A program made the translations under genes and the position numbers. Shown piece by piece: positions 31,844 to 42,360 of a DNA stretch of 64,000 nucleotides. The DNA is taken from NCBI GenBank assembly GCA_030789695.1, contig CM061141.1:320294452-320358451 (forward strand). The letters are read 5' to 3'. Position 1 is the first letter of the stretch. Each line of letters starts with the position of its first letter. The DNA is from Scilla litardierei (Eukaryota; Streptophyta; Magnoliopsida; Asparagales; Asparagaceae). The notes beneath the pieces were generated by a model. That model searched no databases and had not been told where the DNA came from. It saw nothing but the letters and a program-made list of their open reading frames with translations.

Positions 31844-33996
31844 TTGGCTCCTGCATGAGTCCTTTCCTCTTGTTTTAACTCTTCTGTTGTCCCCTTTTCA
31901 AGCCCCCTATCATCTTCTGTGATTTTTAACTTTTGGATTTTACTTTGGATGCTTCTGTGCACTATTCTATAAGAAAACTAACAGCTTTGAACAGCAAACA
32001 GACATCATCTTTCTTGTAGAAATGACAACACAGTACATAAATTCTCATGGATGTTGGCTGGTGATGTGTAGGTGCTCACTTCATTTCCTCATGCAGGGAC
32101 AAAAGCTCTTATTATATCAGAGGACCCTACAGTGCCCCTTGGTCCCTATCATCAAAAGATTCTATGGAAGTTTCACCATTTCCAAAGAGGTAAAGAGAGC
32201 AGCTGACAGAGGAAAGTGGCAATCATTTTGGGGATTGTGGTTGTGCATTGGAGAGCAGCAAGCATAAAGAGATAAGAGAACCAGTTCCCTTTTTATTCTT
32301 TTTTTTGGAGGTCTTTTGCTGATATATCCTTAGGATTTAAAAATTATATATATATTCCTTCTGTTACATTTGGTGCAGAATGTCATAGTGCACATCTTTG
32401 TGCAACTCTAATAGCGAGTATACATTTCAATGTAGGCAACCACCTATAGGGGCACTACATTCCCCTTTTCTCCATATATCCGTGCACGTGGCGCGTGGTG
32501 CACGGGGACTCAAGAAGAAACCCACACACAGGATGCGGAACCCACACACAACTGAAAAAGAGAGAATTGTGAGTGGGTATCGTCCGTGGGTAAAATGGGA
32601 AAAAATCATGTGTTAAAGTGCAAAAAACGTGGTGGTCGAAGTGAAAAAGGGCCGATGGCAAACCCGTAAATATGGGAAAGAGGTAGGGGCATTTGGGTTT
32701 GATGCAAAAGCATTGGCAAACGTGCAAATAATGGAAATGAGGTGTGCTTTTGTTTGGGATTTCCACAGTATCACCCAACAACACAACCAACACCCCACCC
32801 ATTCCCAGGCGTGTCTCACCATGCCCACGTGAAACAAAGGTGTTATGTGGGACAAACATATCATCAATTATCCTCTATTGTAATAAGGATATATATATCT
32901 CCTCCTGCAAATAGACCCTTTCAAAGAATGCGAAACACGCAGTAACACAAGTCATGAGTTTTCCTGATAGGGATGATGCAGTCTGCAACGCAGGCAAACA
33001 CACATCTGTACAAATTTAAGAATATATCAGCAAAAAACATTGCGGCATGAGAAAATGTACAAGAAAAGCATAAAAATGGTAGAATATGTAATGCCTCTAA
33101 TATTTAAGAATATATCAGCAAAAAACAGCCCTTCTTTTGGCAATTATTACGGGAATTATGCCTTTTTCTCTATTTGTGGAAAAGACAAGGGGGGGCACAT
33201 GATTAGGATTGGATTATATCATTAGTTTTTTTTAAAGCATTTTCATTATCCTTTGTTCTTTCTCCTGTCCTGACCCCTCCATTTTCATTCCTTGTCATCT
33301 TCCCCCAAGCAGACCTCCACTTGGGGACACCTCATGATTTGTCTCCATCCCAAGAACTCCATCCCACCCTCATCTTTTACTATTGCAACTGCTATGGGTG
33401 TACTTATGCAGTTAACCATATGCCCCCAAAGACCCACCATAAAGATGGAAACATCAAGCCTTGAACTGTTAGGCCTGTGTGACTCCTTGTGTGCTCTAGG
33501 CCCAATGCCTCAACGCCAACATGTCACATGCGACGATCCGTGGGGAGCTCCATGTTGATCATGGCATCCAAATGTGAAGCTGGGATTGTTGTAGGCCACG
33601 GCCAGGTGCGAGCCTGAGGTTCGACATCGCGACATCACGATGCAGTCCAAAGTCCATACTTGTTGCAGCATGGAACATGTATTACTGATATTGCAGACAG
33701 TAGAACATACCCATCCCTGTCAGAAGAGCCAAGAGATAATGCACGCCTAGACGTGAGACCTGCACACGACAGTCAGAAACAGTTGGTGAGGAGGTGGTTT
33801 CTGGCCTGAAACCCTCATTTTGAACATGGGTAGCCTCCTTTCTCAGAAAACGTATGCATCCCCAATCCAATAGCCATCCTCAGTTGTCCCCCTTTCCACC
33901 CCTCCTACACTCCTTGAATCAAACCCTCACCGTCACAACTCGTCGGATCTGTCCAATCACTCGCCGGCGAAGCCCATCACCAGCCGGATCTGCCTT
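31844..33996. other. Intergenic or gene-remnant sequence, no supported gene
   Basis: Mixed composition. A short frame at about 32098-32200 reads ISEDPTVPLGPYHQKILWKF after a pyrimidine-rich CAG, which could be an old exon, but I cannot identify it. 32470-32510 has a GTGCACGTGGCGCG palindromic cluster. A 26-bp direct repeat lies at 33014 and 33102. Nothing else reaches the level of a feature. Confidence 0.4.
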
Positions 33997-34001
33997 GATT
34001 T

Positions 34002-34691
34002 TGTTGGGGGTGAAAATCAAGAACGCCTTGGGATCAATGCGGAGACCAACTCTAATAAACTGGTCAGGAATATAGAGCTAGCAAAAATCTAATGCCAATG
34101 ACCCAACAAAATTTCCAAATGACCTTGCAATAGGAAGTAGCAAACGAATCACAGTAACAAATAAGCCAATCGTAGACATGTACAAGTGAATTTACCCTGG
34201 TTCGGTTGTAAACAATATACGTCCAGCAATCCAATCCGAGACAATTCCACTAGCAGAGAGATCCAAACAATTAGGGTTACAAACTCGCTTCCTCACGCGT
34301 GAGTAATAACTTGTCAAACGGAACAAGCCCTCACGAATCCACTCAAGAGGAAGAAATCGATGGAAGAAGAAGAGAAGGAAAAAACAAACCTTTCTCTCAA
34401 GAACACAAACCCTAAAACTCTCTCCAATCTCCAATGGGGTAGCAAGAGGCTTCTCTAAACTCAATAAAGACTTAACCTAATCTAAAACAATAGATAGGTT
34501 TAAATAGAAACCCAAAACAAAGGAGAAAAAACGCATCCAGCCGCTCCTTTTCGTGCATGGGCCCGCGCCGACTCGGCCCGAGTCGGCTGTCAGCTCGGCC
34601 TGCTCGGTCGAGCTGACATGCCCTAGGTGGAGTCGAGTCGACTCGGTCGAGTAGCTTAACTACTCGGCCCGAGTGTCAGTATCCCTCTTCA
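34002..34691 (-). repeat. 3' LTR of Tork-like copia, truncated
   Basis: 690 bp, matching 38328-39011 of the other LTR; the last 267 bp of the full LTR are absent. On the plus strand it starts TGTTGGGGGTGAAAATC. It carries the clustered CTCGG(T/C)CGAG words described for the other copy. Confidence 0.88.
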
Positions 34692-34849
34692 GTATAATAG
34701 ACATTTATAATGTTTTGGGAAGTGAAATTGTGCCAGAATAAAATCATATGCTCACAAATGATGAATTAGCGTAAATGTAGTTAAGAGAGCATGATTCCAT
34801 GGGTTATATGCATAAGAGGAGACGATTATGAGGTTAGAATATGCAATAT
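34692..34849. other. Unrelated filler at the truncation point of Tork-like copia
   Basis: AT-rich, no match to LTR or RNase H, located where RNase H and the 3' LTR start should be. Probably introduced by the deletion repair. Confidence 0.45.
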
Positions 34850-36178
34850 TTATTCATAATCAGGGCAAACCATCGCATATATCAAACTTCCCGCTGCACT
34901 CGCATATGGCACCTGAGACATGCAAGTCTTCTTCTCATCGGTGCTTGACGACTGACTCGCCGACAGCTGAAAATGAGCTCTCAAAGGTGTTGTCACGGGC
35001 TTCGTACTATCCATCCCAAACCGGGTTAGTACCTTCTGTAAATACCCCTTCTGTGACAACCTAAGCTCATGCTTCTTTTGATCTCGAACAATTTCCATTC
35101 CCAAAATCTTCTTTGCGGGCCCCAAATCCTTCACGTCGTTTCTTGTCCTAGCTTCTCCTTCAGCTTCTTCACCTTCGACATGCTATTAGAAGCAATTAGC
35201 ATGTCATCCACATAGAGCAACAAATAAATCTTCAAGCTATTCTCAAGTGTGCGAACATACACACATTGATCCTTGATGCTCCTCTCGAAGCCTACTCCCA
35301 TCATGAAGCTATCGAATCATTTGTACCACTGCCTGGGTGACTGCTTCAACCCGTGCAACGATTTCTTCAACCTGCACACCAAAGTCTGTTTCCCTTTAAC
35401 TTCTTAACCCTTCAGGCTGCTGCATATAGATTTCCTCATCAAGGTCTCCATGCAGAAAGGTGGTCTTCACATCGAGTTGCTCCAACTCCATGTCCATGGT
35501 AGCAACTAGAGCCAATAACACACGAATGGACGTGTGTCGGACAACTGGTGAGAATATCTCATTGTAGTCTTCACCCTTCCGTTGTGCAAATCCCTTGGCA
35601 ACCAACCTTGCCTTGTACCTGACATTGTTCCCATCTTGAGTTGAACCTTCTTTAACCTTGTATATCCACCGACAACCAATGGCACACTTCTCGCTAGGTA
35701 ATGTCACCAAGTCCCAAGTGTCGTTCCGGTGAAAAGACTCCATCTCTTCCTCCATAGCTCCTTGCCATTGTGCCGCATCTTCAGAGACTACAGCTCCACC
35801 ATATGTCGCTGGCTCCTCATGCTCTAGGTTGAGTGCATAAGACGCCATGTCATCGAAAGAATAACCTGCATAATTCCATGCTCCAAATATTTCCGGCGCT
35901 TTCTTCACCCTCTTCGATCTTTGCGTTTCATCATCACCTGCATAGGTATACACGCGTACCTGAGATGTATTGGGTGTCTGCACATGGTCCTCAGCATGGA
36001 CCTCATCTTCTCCCTCAACTGGAGCATCGACCATCAACTCTTTACCTGATCGCTGAGTGGACTGGACCGAAAGATTAACCCTCTCTGGTGAAATCTCCTC
36101 TGCGGACATGTCATCTTTTGAGTGAGAATGCTCTGTCCTGAGCATTGCATCCTCATCAAAAGTGACATGTCGGCTCAC
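34850..36178 (-). pseudogene. Reverse transcriptase of Tork-like copia
   Basis: The first segment (36178-35396) starts in the acidic linker, then WQGAMEEEMESFHRNDTWDLV, CRWIYKVKEGSTQDGN, ARLVAKGFAQRKGEDYNEIFSPV and LEQLDVKTTFLHGDLDEEIYMQQPEG, ending in a stop. The catalytic LLLYVDDMLIAS follows in another frame near 35190-35226. The last segment (35134-34850) has MKDLGPAKKILGMEIVRD, LSQKGYLQKVLTRFGMDSTKPV and AAGSLIYAMVCPDYE, breaking off before RNase H, exactly where the deletion begins. The RT core motifs are complete, but two frame breaks and the missing RNase H disable it. Confidence 0.88.
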
Positions 36179-36187
36179 TGTCGCTTT

Positions 36188-36934
36188 CTAACCCACTGGA
36201 TCCCACAAATGATATCCCTTGACGTCGTGGTTATATCCAAGGAAGATACACTTCTTTGCTCTTGGATCCAACTTGTCACCCCTCTCGTGCATGTATGCCG
36301 GGCAACCCACAATGCGCGAGTATGAGTAATCTCCAGCTTCATCACTCAACATCTCCTCAGGGATTTTGTAGCCAATTGCTACTGAAGGAACTCTGTCCAC
36401 AATGTGCATAGCAGTCGAGAGTATGTCTCCCCAGAATTCCTTTCCCAAACCGGATGAGTGCCTCAAACACCGCACTCTTTCCAACAATGTCCGATTCATC
36501 CGCTCCACCACACCATTCGACTGCGGATCACTGGGTGTGCTAAAGTGTCCGCGGATCCCATGGAGTTTCCAGAAATTTCTAAACTCCATTGAGGTAAACT
36601 CACATCCATTGTCAGATCTAAGCACCTTCACGTGCCTTCCGGTTTGCTTCTCCACCATGGTCTTCCACTCTCAAAACATATCAAAATTCTGGTCCTTTGA
36701 CTTCATTAAGTACATCCAGACTTTGCGAGAGTAGTCATCAATAAACAAGACACAATACTTAGCTCTTCCTCTTGATGGCTTTGGGCACGGTCTCCACACA
36801 TCTGTGTGTATATAGTCTAGTGGTCCTTTGCTAGTATGCTTCCCAGTATTAAACTGCAGCTTTGTCTTCTTACATTACACACAGGATTCACAGAATTCTA
36901 CACTCTCATTCGAGGCTTCAATTAGTTTTCTTCT
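36188..36934 (-). pseudogene. Integrase of Tork-like copia
   Basis: The open part (36658-36188) carries LRSDNGCEFTSMEF (second catalytic Asp), DPQSNGVVERMNRTLLERVR (Glu), FWGDILSTAMHIVDRVPS and the post-core signature KLDPRAKKCIFLGYNHDVKGYHLWDP. The upstream part, containing the zinc-binding Cys residues and first Asp (36934-36660), is present but broken by stops. The stop at 36188 follows the WDPVG motif. Confidence 0.85.
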
Positions 36935-37399
36935 TCAGAGTACATCAAGCGTTTTGTCACATGGATGACCCAAACGATAATGCCATAACTTGGTCGACTC
37001 TCCGAAAACTGTGCTCGTAATGCTTTCGTCTGCTTCACCTTCAACTGTGGTACCTTGAAGGGCATATAAGTTTCCCACTTTTCTTCCCTTCATCACAACC
37101 ATGGCTCCTTTCGAAACTCGAAGTTGGTCTTTTTCGAAGACCGACTTACATCCGGTATTGTCCAACACGCCTATGGAGATTAGGCTCTTCCGTAACTCTG
37201 GGACATGCCTCACATCGGCAAGTATACACATTATGCCGTCATGCATCTTTATCTGAACGGTTGCAATACCCGCAGTTCTACACACTGCATTGTTCTCCAT
37301 GAGGATTGAGCCTCTATCTAGCTTGGAACGGTATGTCGCGAACCAATTTCTATGCGGAGTCATATGATACGAGCATCCACTATCAATGAGCCACACCAA
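36935..37399 (-). pseudogene. Protease and pre-integrase domain of Tork-like copia
   Basis: VWLIDSGCSYHMTPHRNWF is an intact copia aspartic protease active site (D-S-G). It is followed by LADVRHVPELRKSLISIGVLDNTGC and GNLYALQG, then the GAG-pre-integrase WHYRLGHPCDKTLDVL. A clean frame of about 154 codons; the stop at its end separates it from the integrase. Confidence 0.9.
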
Positions 37400-37476
37400 G
37401 TTGGCATCACCTACAACCCTTGCAGCAAAAATCTTGGTATCTCTACCTTCATCATGGACCTGCTCACCATCAATCT

Positions 37477-38374
37477 CTAAAGATGTCGTACCGGAATCCT
37501 TCTCGGTTTCCTTTCCTTTCTTCCTATTCTTGATAGGACAATGGTTCGAATAATGACTCTTCTAGGGCAATTGTAGCATGTGATGTTTGCAAACCTATTC
37601 TGCGAGTGTCTCGACTTGGAGCGGTCATTATTCTTCCTGAAGCCTCCTCTCCTTTCCTGTTGACCCCTCACATGCAATGCCTCCTCACGGTTACTCACAT
37701 GATCTCTATCTTGAACCTTGCCACATAGTTGCTCTGTGTGAAGCGCCGCCTTGACCTCTTCCACGGTGAGAGTAATCCTGTTGTAAATCATCGACCGAAC
37801 AAACTGATTGTACTCTTCAAGCAATGAGCACAACAAGATAACCGCTTGCTGCTCATCTTCAATCTTCACATCTATACCACACAACTCAAGTACAATCATG
37901 ATCCATGTGATCCTTCATCGCTGAAGCAGACTTCATCTTGAGAGTATACAGCTGCTAAAACAAATATAGGCGACTCGTGAAGGATTTCTTCATGTATAGT
38001 CCCTCAAGCTTCTTTCACATATCAGATGTCGTAGCCTCATTCAGAACTTACCTTAGAACATTATCTGATAACGACAACTGAATCACGTTGTACGCCTTCC
38101 TCTCCATTTTCGCTCTAGCGGCTGTAGTCACCTCCTTATTGATATTCGAGATATCGAATACGATTTGGTAACACCCCGTGTGCATAAGAACATTCTTCGC
38201 CTTCGTCTGCCAAATCCGAAAATCATTCCGGCCGATGAACTTCTCAATGTTTAAAGTTGCCAAAGACACCAGCTTTCCTTCGCCACTAACTTCCCTTGCA
38301 ATAAAAACCACAAGCTCTGATACCACTTGTTGGGGTGAAAATCGAGAACATCTTGGGATCAATGCAAAAACCAA
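37477..38374 (-). pseudogene. Gag of Tork-like copia
   Basis: The N-terminal segment (38374-38048) includes NIEKFIGRNDFRIWQTKAKNVL and AYNVIQLSLSDNVLR, the standard start of copia gag. After a break, 37899-37477 has DEQQAVILLCSLLEEYNQFV, the UBN2 capsid block, then a basic tail and the beginning of a zinc knuckle (CYNC) that loses its remaining Cys/His residues through a frameshift. The start codon of the original frame lies near the primer site at 38314. Confidence 0.82.
38314..38325 (-). other. Primer binding site of Tork-like copia
   Basis: TGGTATCAGAGC on the minus strand, two bases from the LTR. Confidence 0.93.
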
Positions 38375-39278
38375 CCCTAATAAACTGATCAGGAATATAG
38401 AGCTAGCAGAAATCTAATCCCAATGACTCAACAAAATTTCCAAATGACATTGCAATAGAAAGTAGCAAACGAATCACAATAACAAATAAGCCAATCACAG
38501 ACACAAGAGAATTTACCCTGGTTCGGTTGTAAACAACCTACGTCCAGCAATCCAATCCGAGATGATTCCACTAGTAGAGAGATCCAAACAATTAGGATTA
38601 CAAACTCGCTTCATCACGCGTGAGTAATAACTTGTCAAACGGAACAAGTCCTCACGAATCCACACAAGAGGAAGAAATCGATGGAAGAAGAAGAGAAGGA
38701 AAAACCAAACCTTTCTCTCAAGAACACAAACCCTAAAACTCTCTCAAATCTCCAATGGGGTAGCAAGAGGCTTCTCTAATCTCAATAGAGGCTTAACCTA
38801 GTCTAAAACAATAGAGAGGTTTAAATAGAAACCCAAACAAAGGAGAAAAAACGCATCCAACCACTCCTTTTCGTGCATGGGCCCGCGCCGACTCGGCCCG
38901 AGTCAGCTGTCAGCCCGGCCTGCTCGGTCGAGCTGACATGCCCTGGGTGGAGTCGAGTCGACTCGGTCGAGTAGCCTAGCTACTCGGCCCGAGTGTCAGT
39001 ATCCCTCTTCAAACGGAATGCCCTCGGGCTGCTCGGACAAACAAAGGCTCCATGCTGCTCGGTTGAGCAGCTTCCTGCTCGACCGAGTAGCCTCTTACTC
39101 GATCGAGTAGGAGTCACCCGAGTCTAAGGGAAAACTTATCCAAACTCTCTGTCTGCTCGGTCTGTCAGAGTCTTCATGTTGCTCGGGCGAGGAGCTTGCT
39201 GCTCGACCGAGTAGCCTCCTATTCGACCGAGTCACCTGGGAAAGCTACTCCATGGGATTTGAATCACAGAAAACAACA
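38328..39278 (-). repeat. 5' LTR of Tork-like copia, full length
   Basis: 951 bp, TGTTGGGG to ACAACA on the plus strand, followed by the GATTT duplication. The segment 38885-39235 holds many copies of the near-palindromic words CTCGGTCGAG, CTCGACCGAG and ACTCGGCCCGAGT. Confidence 0.9.
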
Positions 39279-39283
39279 GATTT

Positions 39284-39646
39284 TACTCTTTTTCCAGCAA
39301 TTGTAAAGGCTTTTCATATATCTTTAAGTTAATATTGTTATGATATTTAGTCGAAATTTTTAATATTTATCTGTTCCTTTAAGTATGTCGCTCGTAATAT
39401 TTGATATGAAATTTAGAGCATGATAGAAAATGTATATAGAAATTTCAATAGATGTGATGTAAATTGAGAGGATGATGACATTTGAAATTTAGTAATGATT
39501 TTAGTATGAAATAGTGCATGATATAATTACAGCTACAAACATCATAAAATCAAAGCATAACTAATTTACTAAATATTAATAGTATAAACATATTATTATG
39601 ACATAATTATATTAGAAATATAATTTGGGCATAATTATGCTGTTTT
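39284..39646. other. AT-rich stretch, no feature seen
   Basis: Very AT-rich; no ORF or terminal repeats. It ends in a pyrimidine run and TATAG just before the small ORF at 39665. Confidence 0.5.
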
Positions 39647-39664
39647 TTGTATAGGTTTACAACA

Positions 39665-40108
39665 ATGGCCAGCGATCGCATTTTTGTTACCTGTTATTTC
39701 GCTAGAAATTTATTGATTGGTAACAATAGCGAACCCAAATACATAGGAGGGACTGTTAATCCTATAATGGTTATAAGACCGTTAACTTATACCGAACTAT
39801 TAGATTGGATATATAATGTAACCAAGATCAATCGACATGAATATTGTCTGAAACCGGTTTGCAACTGGCTCGTAATGGAGCACAGGACTACCGATGTGCT
39901 TATCACTGATGACGGCAATATGAAAACCCTGTTTAACTTGGGGGAATTTCTATGGTCAATTGAAATTTTTGTAGAAAAAGATAACATAATTAATAAACAA
40001 GTGTCTGAAAAACGTGACATATTCTCCCGCATGATCGATTTTGACAAAAACAACGAAGATGGACCATCTCAAGGGCCCAAATTAACTTCTCGTCATCATT
40101 TAATGTGA
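39665..40108 (+). CDS. Small ORF resembling N-terminus of MULE-type transposase proteins
   Basis: 147 codons from the ATG at 39665 (MASDRIFVTCYFARNLL) to the TGA at 40106. The start context follows TTTTTTGTATAG, which looks like a splice acceptor, so the gene may have a 5' intron. The sequence IRPLTYTELLDWIYNVTKINRHEYCLKPV and the TDDGNMKTLFNLGEFL segment recall the N-terminal domain found in many plant Mutator-like (MuDR) transposase proteins, upstream of the zinc-binding and transposase domains. None of those later domains is present, and I see no long terminal inverted repeats around it. It is either a truncated MULE remnant or a small independent gene. It lies in very AT-rich DNA and is free of stops, unlike its surroundings. 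Confidence 0.4.
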   Translation: MASDRIFVTCYFARNLLIGNNSEPKYIGGTVNPIMVIRPLTYTELLDWIYNVTKINRHEYCLKPVCNWLVMEHRTTDVLITDDGNMKTLFNLGEFLWSIEIFVEKDNIINKQVSEKRDIFSRMIDFDKNNEDGPSQGPKLTSRHHLM

Positions 40109-40424
40109 TCGCCACTGTTTTTCGGTTTACAAATGTTTTATATATTGCATTGGGTTTTATATGTAATCAGTATCAAGATAAACATGTATTGACATTATTT
40201 TTAACTTTTGAATTGCAATTGAATTGAATATTGTATATACACTTTGATTAAATATAGACGTATTGAGATTTTATTGGAAATTTCATTATATTTGATGTGA
40301 TTATATTAGATTTTGTATTATGATTTTATTGAATAATATATGGGATAATGGATAATTTACTTTTATATATTAGAATCTTTATATCTCTCTTGTATCCTCT
40401 CTTATCTAATAATGGATTAATTTA
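40109..40424. other. AT-rich stretch, no feature seen
   Basis: AT-rich sequence between the small ORF and copia A. Confidence 0.5.
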
Positions 40425-40429
40425 CTTTT
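40425..40429. repeat. Target-site duplication of copia A (left), CTTTT
   Basis: Matches 61953-61957. Confidence 0.85.
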
Positions 40430-40541
40430 TGTTGTAAACTTGGCGGCAACGGAATCCGTAGCCCTGTATTTATAGCAATAGGGTTACATAATGGGTGGAT
40501 ACCCAATAACAAGTTGGGCCTCCAAAAGCCCGTTTATAACA
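40430..40541 (-). repeat. 3' LTR of copia A
   Basis: 112 bp, TGTTGTAAAC to TTATAACA. Very short for an LTR. Confidence 0.92.
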
Positions 40542-40599
40542 CTTCCCCTTATCCATCCATTGTTGTAAGCCGTAATGAACGCTTCAGGGTTCATAGAAC

Positions 40600-40868
40600 T
40601 TATCTGATCATGGGTCTATGGATACTTCTGGATCCTAAGTTAAAGAGCACTTGCCTCGTTAAAACCTTTGCCAAGAAAAACCCAGTGAGAAAAACCAGTG
40701 GCTAAAGGAAAAGAGTACAAGTCTCTGTAACTTCTCCTGATCGATGGATAACATCAGAGGTGGATACTTCTAGATCCAGAGTTGATGTGATTGTCTCGTT
40801 AAAACCTTTGGCTATAGAAAACCCAGTTGGAAAAACCAGTAGCCAAGGAAAAAGAGTACAGCCCGACA
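40600..40868 (-). repeat. Duplicated 3'-end motif of copia A
   Basis: Two tandem-like copies (about 40621-40735 and 40761-40865) of a block containing GGATACTTCTRGATCC, CTCGTTAAAACCTTTGSC, AAAACCCAGTKRGAAAAACC and AAGGAAAARGAGTACA. Element C has one copy at about 46065-46170. It lies between RNase H and the 3' LTR in an untranslated zone. Confidence 0.8.
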
Positions 40869-42360
40869 TTAACTCCCCCTGAAACGTACAAGCTTCAGGC
40901 TTTTAAATCTCTCAATTGTCTCATCCCAATTCCCAAGTTTTCTAAAGGTACTGCGAGTTAAAGCTTTAGTAAATAGATCTGCCAGGTTGTTGCAAGACTG
41001 GATCTGCTGGATGTCGATCTGGTTGTCTATTTGTTGTTCATGCATCCAGAAAAGCTTGGGGAAAATGTGCTTCGTCCTGTCACCTTTGATGTAGCCACCT
41101 CGTAGTTGAGCGATGCAGGCAGCATTGTCTTCGTACATGGTGGTTGGTCTAAGATCTCCCGTCTTCAGGCTGGTGGTCTTGAGGATGTGGTGGATGACTG
41201 ATTGAGGCCAAAAGCATTCACTGCTAGCTTTATGGATCGCTATGAGCTCGGATTGGTTGGATGAGGTCGCTATTGAAGTCTGCTTCACATATCTCCATGA
41301 GATGGCTGTCCCACCGTATGTGAACACGAAACCGGTCTGGGACTTTGCGGTGTGTGGGTCGGACCTGTATCCTGCATCTGCATAACCGACTGCGTCGGAG
41401 GATACACTTTCTTGAAGTATAGTCCCAGGTCTACAGACCCTTGGAGGTAGCACAGAAGGTACTTCACTCCGTTCCAGTGGCGCTTTGAGGGCGATGAACT
41501 GTATCTGGCTAGTAGGTTAACTGCTAACGCTATATCGGGATGCGTGCAGTTTGCCTGGTATATGAGTGCTCCAATCGCACTTAGGTAGGGTACTACAAGA
41601 CCCAGTACTTTCTCCCCATCTTCCAATGGTCGGAAGGGGTCTGTATTAACATCCAATGATCTGACGACCATTGGTGTGCTGAGCGGATGACATTTGTCCA
41701 TAAGGAAGTTTTTCAGCACTTCTTCGTGTATGTCGATTGGTGTAACAAGATTCCTCCGCTCAAGTGTTCAATTTGTAAGCCTAGGCAGAACTTCGTTTTG
41801 CCAAGATCTTTCATCTCAAAAGTCTGTATGAGACTCTTGGATATCTCACCTATCTCTTCAGGAGATCCGATGATGTTAAGGTCGTCTACGTAGACGGCTA
41901 TGATTACGAATTCTGTTCCCTTTGCTCTTATAAAGATGCAAGGGCAGACTTCATTTGTTGTGAATCCTTGTTGCACTAGGAATTCACTTAGTCTGTTATA
42001 CCATATTCTACCTGACTGTTTTAGACCATACAGTGATCTTTGGAGTTTGACAGAATAGACGTCCCGAGGTCTTTCTGTCATTTTAGTCGGTAGTTTATAT
42101 CCGTCTGGGATTCTCATATAGATATCCTTATCTATATTTCCATATAGGTATGCAGTCACAACGTCCATGAGCTGCATATCCAGGCCTTCCTTTGTAGATA
42201 GGCTAATGATGAAACGGAAGGTGATCGCATCCATGACCATGGAATAGGTATCGTCACAGTCTATTCCTGGTCGTTGGGAAAAGTCTTGTGCAACAAGGCG
42301 CGCTTTGTAGCGCACGATCTCATTATTCTCGTTTCTTTTTCTCTCGGATACCTATTTATA
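40869..42360 (-). pseudogene. Reverse transcriptase and RNase H of copia A
   Basis: RT (42315-41713): YKARLVAQDFSQRPGIDCDDTYS, MQLMDVVTAYLYGNIDKDIYM, LYGLKQSGRIWYNRLSEFL and the catalytic IIAVYVDDLNIIGS. A stop after STYTKKC is followed in another frame (41719-41285) by HPLSTPMVVRSL and IGALIYQANCTHPDIAL. RNase H (41453-40869) has GYADAGYRSDPHTAKSQTGFVFTYGG, TATSSNQSELIAIHKASSECFW-like sequence, MYEDNAACIAQLRGGYIKGDRTKHI and NLADLFTKAL. Compared with intact C pol, two frame breaks and scattered substitutions are evident, while the active-site residues remain. Confidence 0.9.

Larger units (their letters stand above)
34002..39278 (-). mobile_element. Ty1/copia retrotransposon (Tork-like), minus strand, 3' truncated
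   Basis: Flanked by GATTT (33997-34001 and 39279-39283). Read on the minus strand: 5' LTR (39278-38328), tRNA-Met primer site, gag, protease, integrase, reverse transcriptase, then a partial 3' LTR (34691-34002). The RNase H domain, polypurine tract and about 260 bp of the 3' LTR are missing, replaced by roughly 160 bp of unrelated AT-rich sequence (34692-34850). Motifs such as DSGCSYHMT and MVEKQTGRHVKVLRSDNG fit the Tork group. Stops and frameshifts mean it is inactive. Confidence 0.85.
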
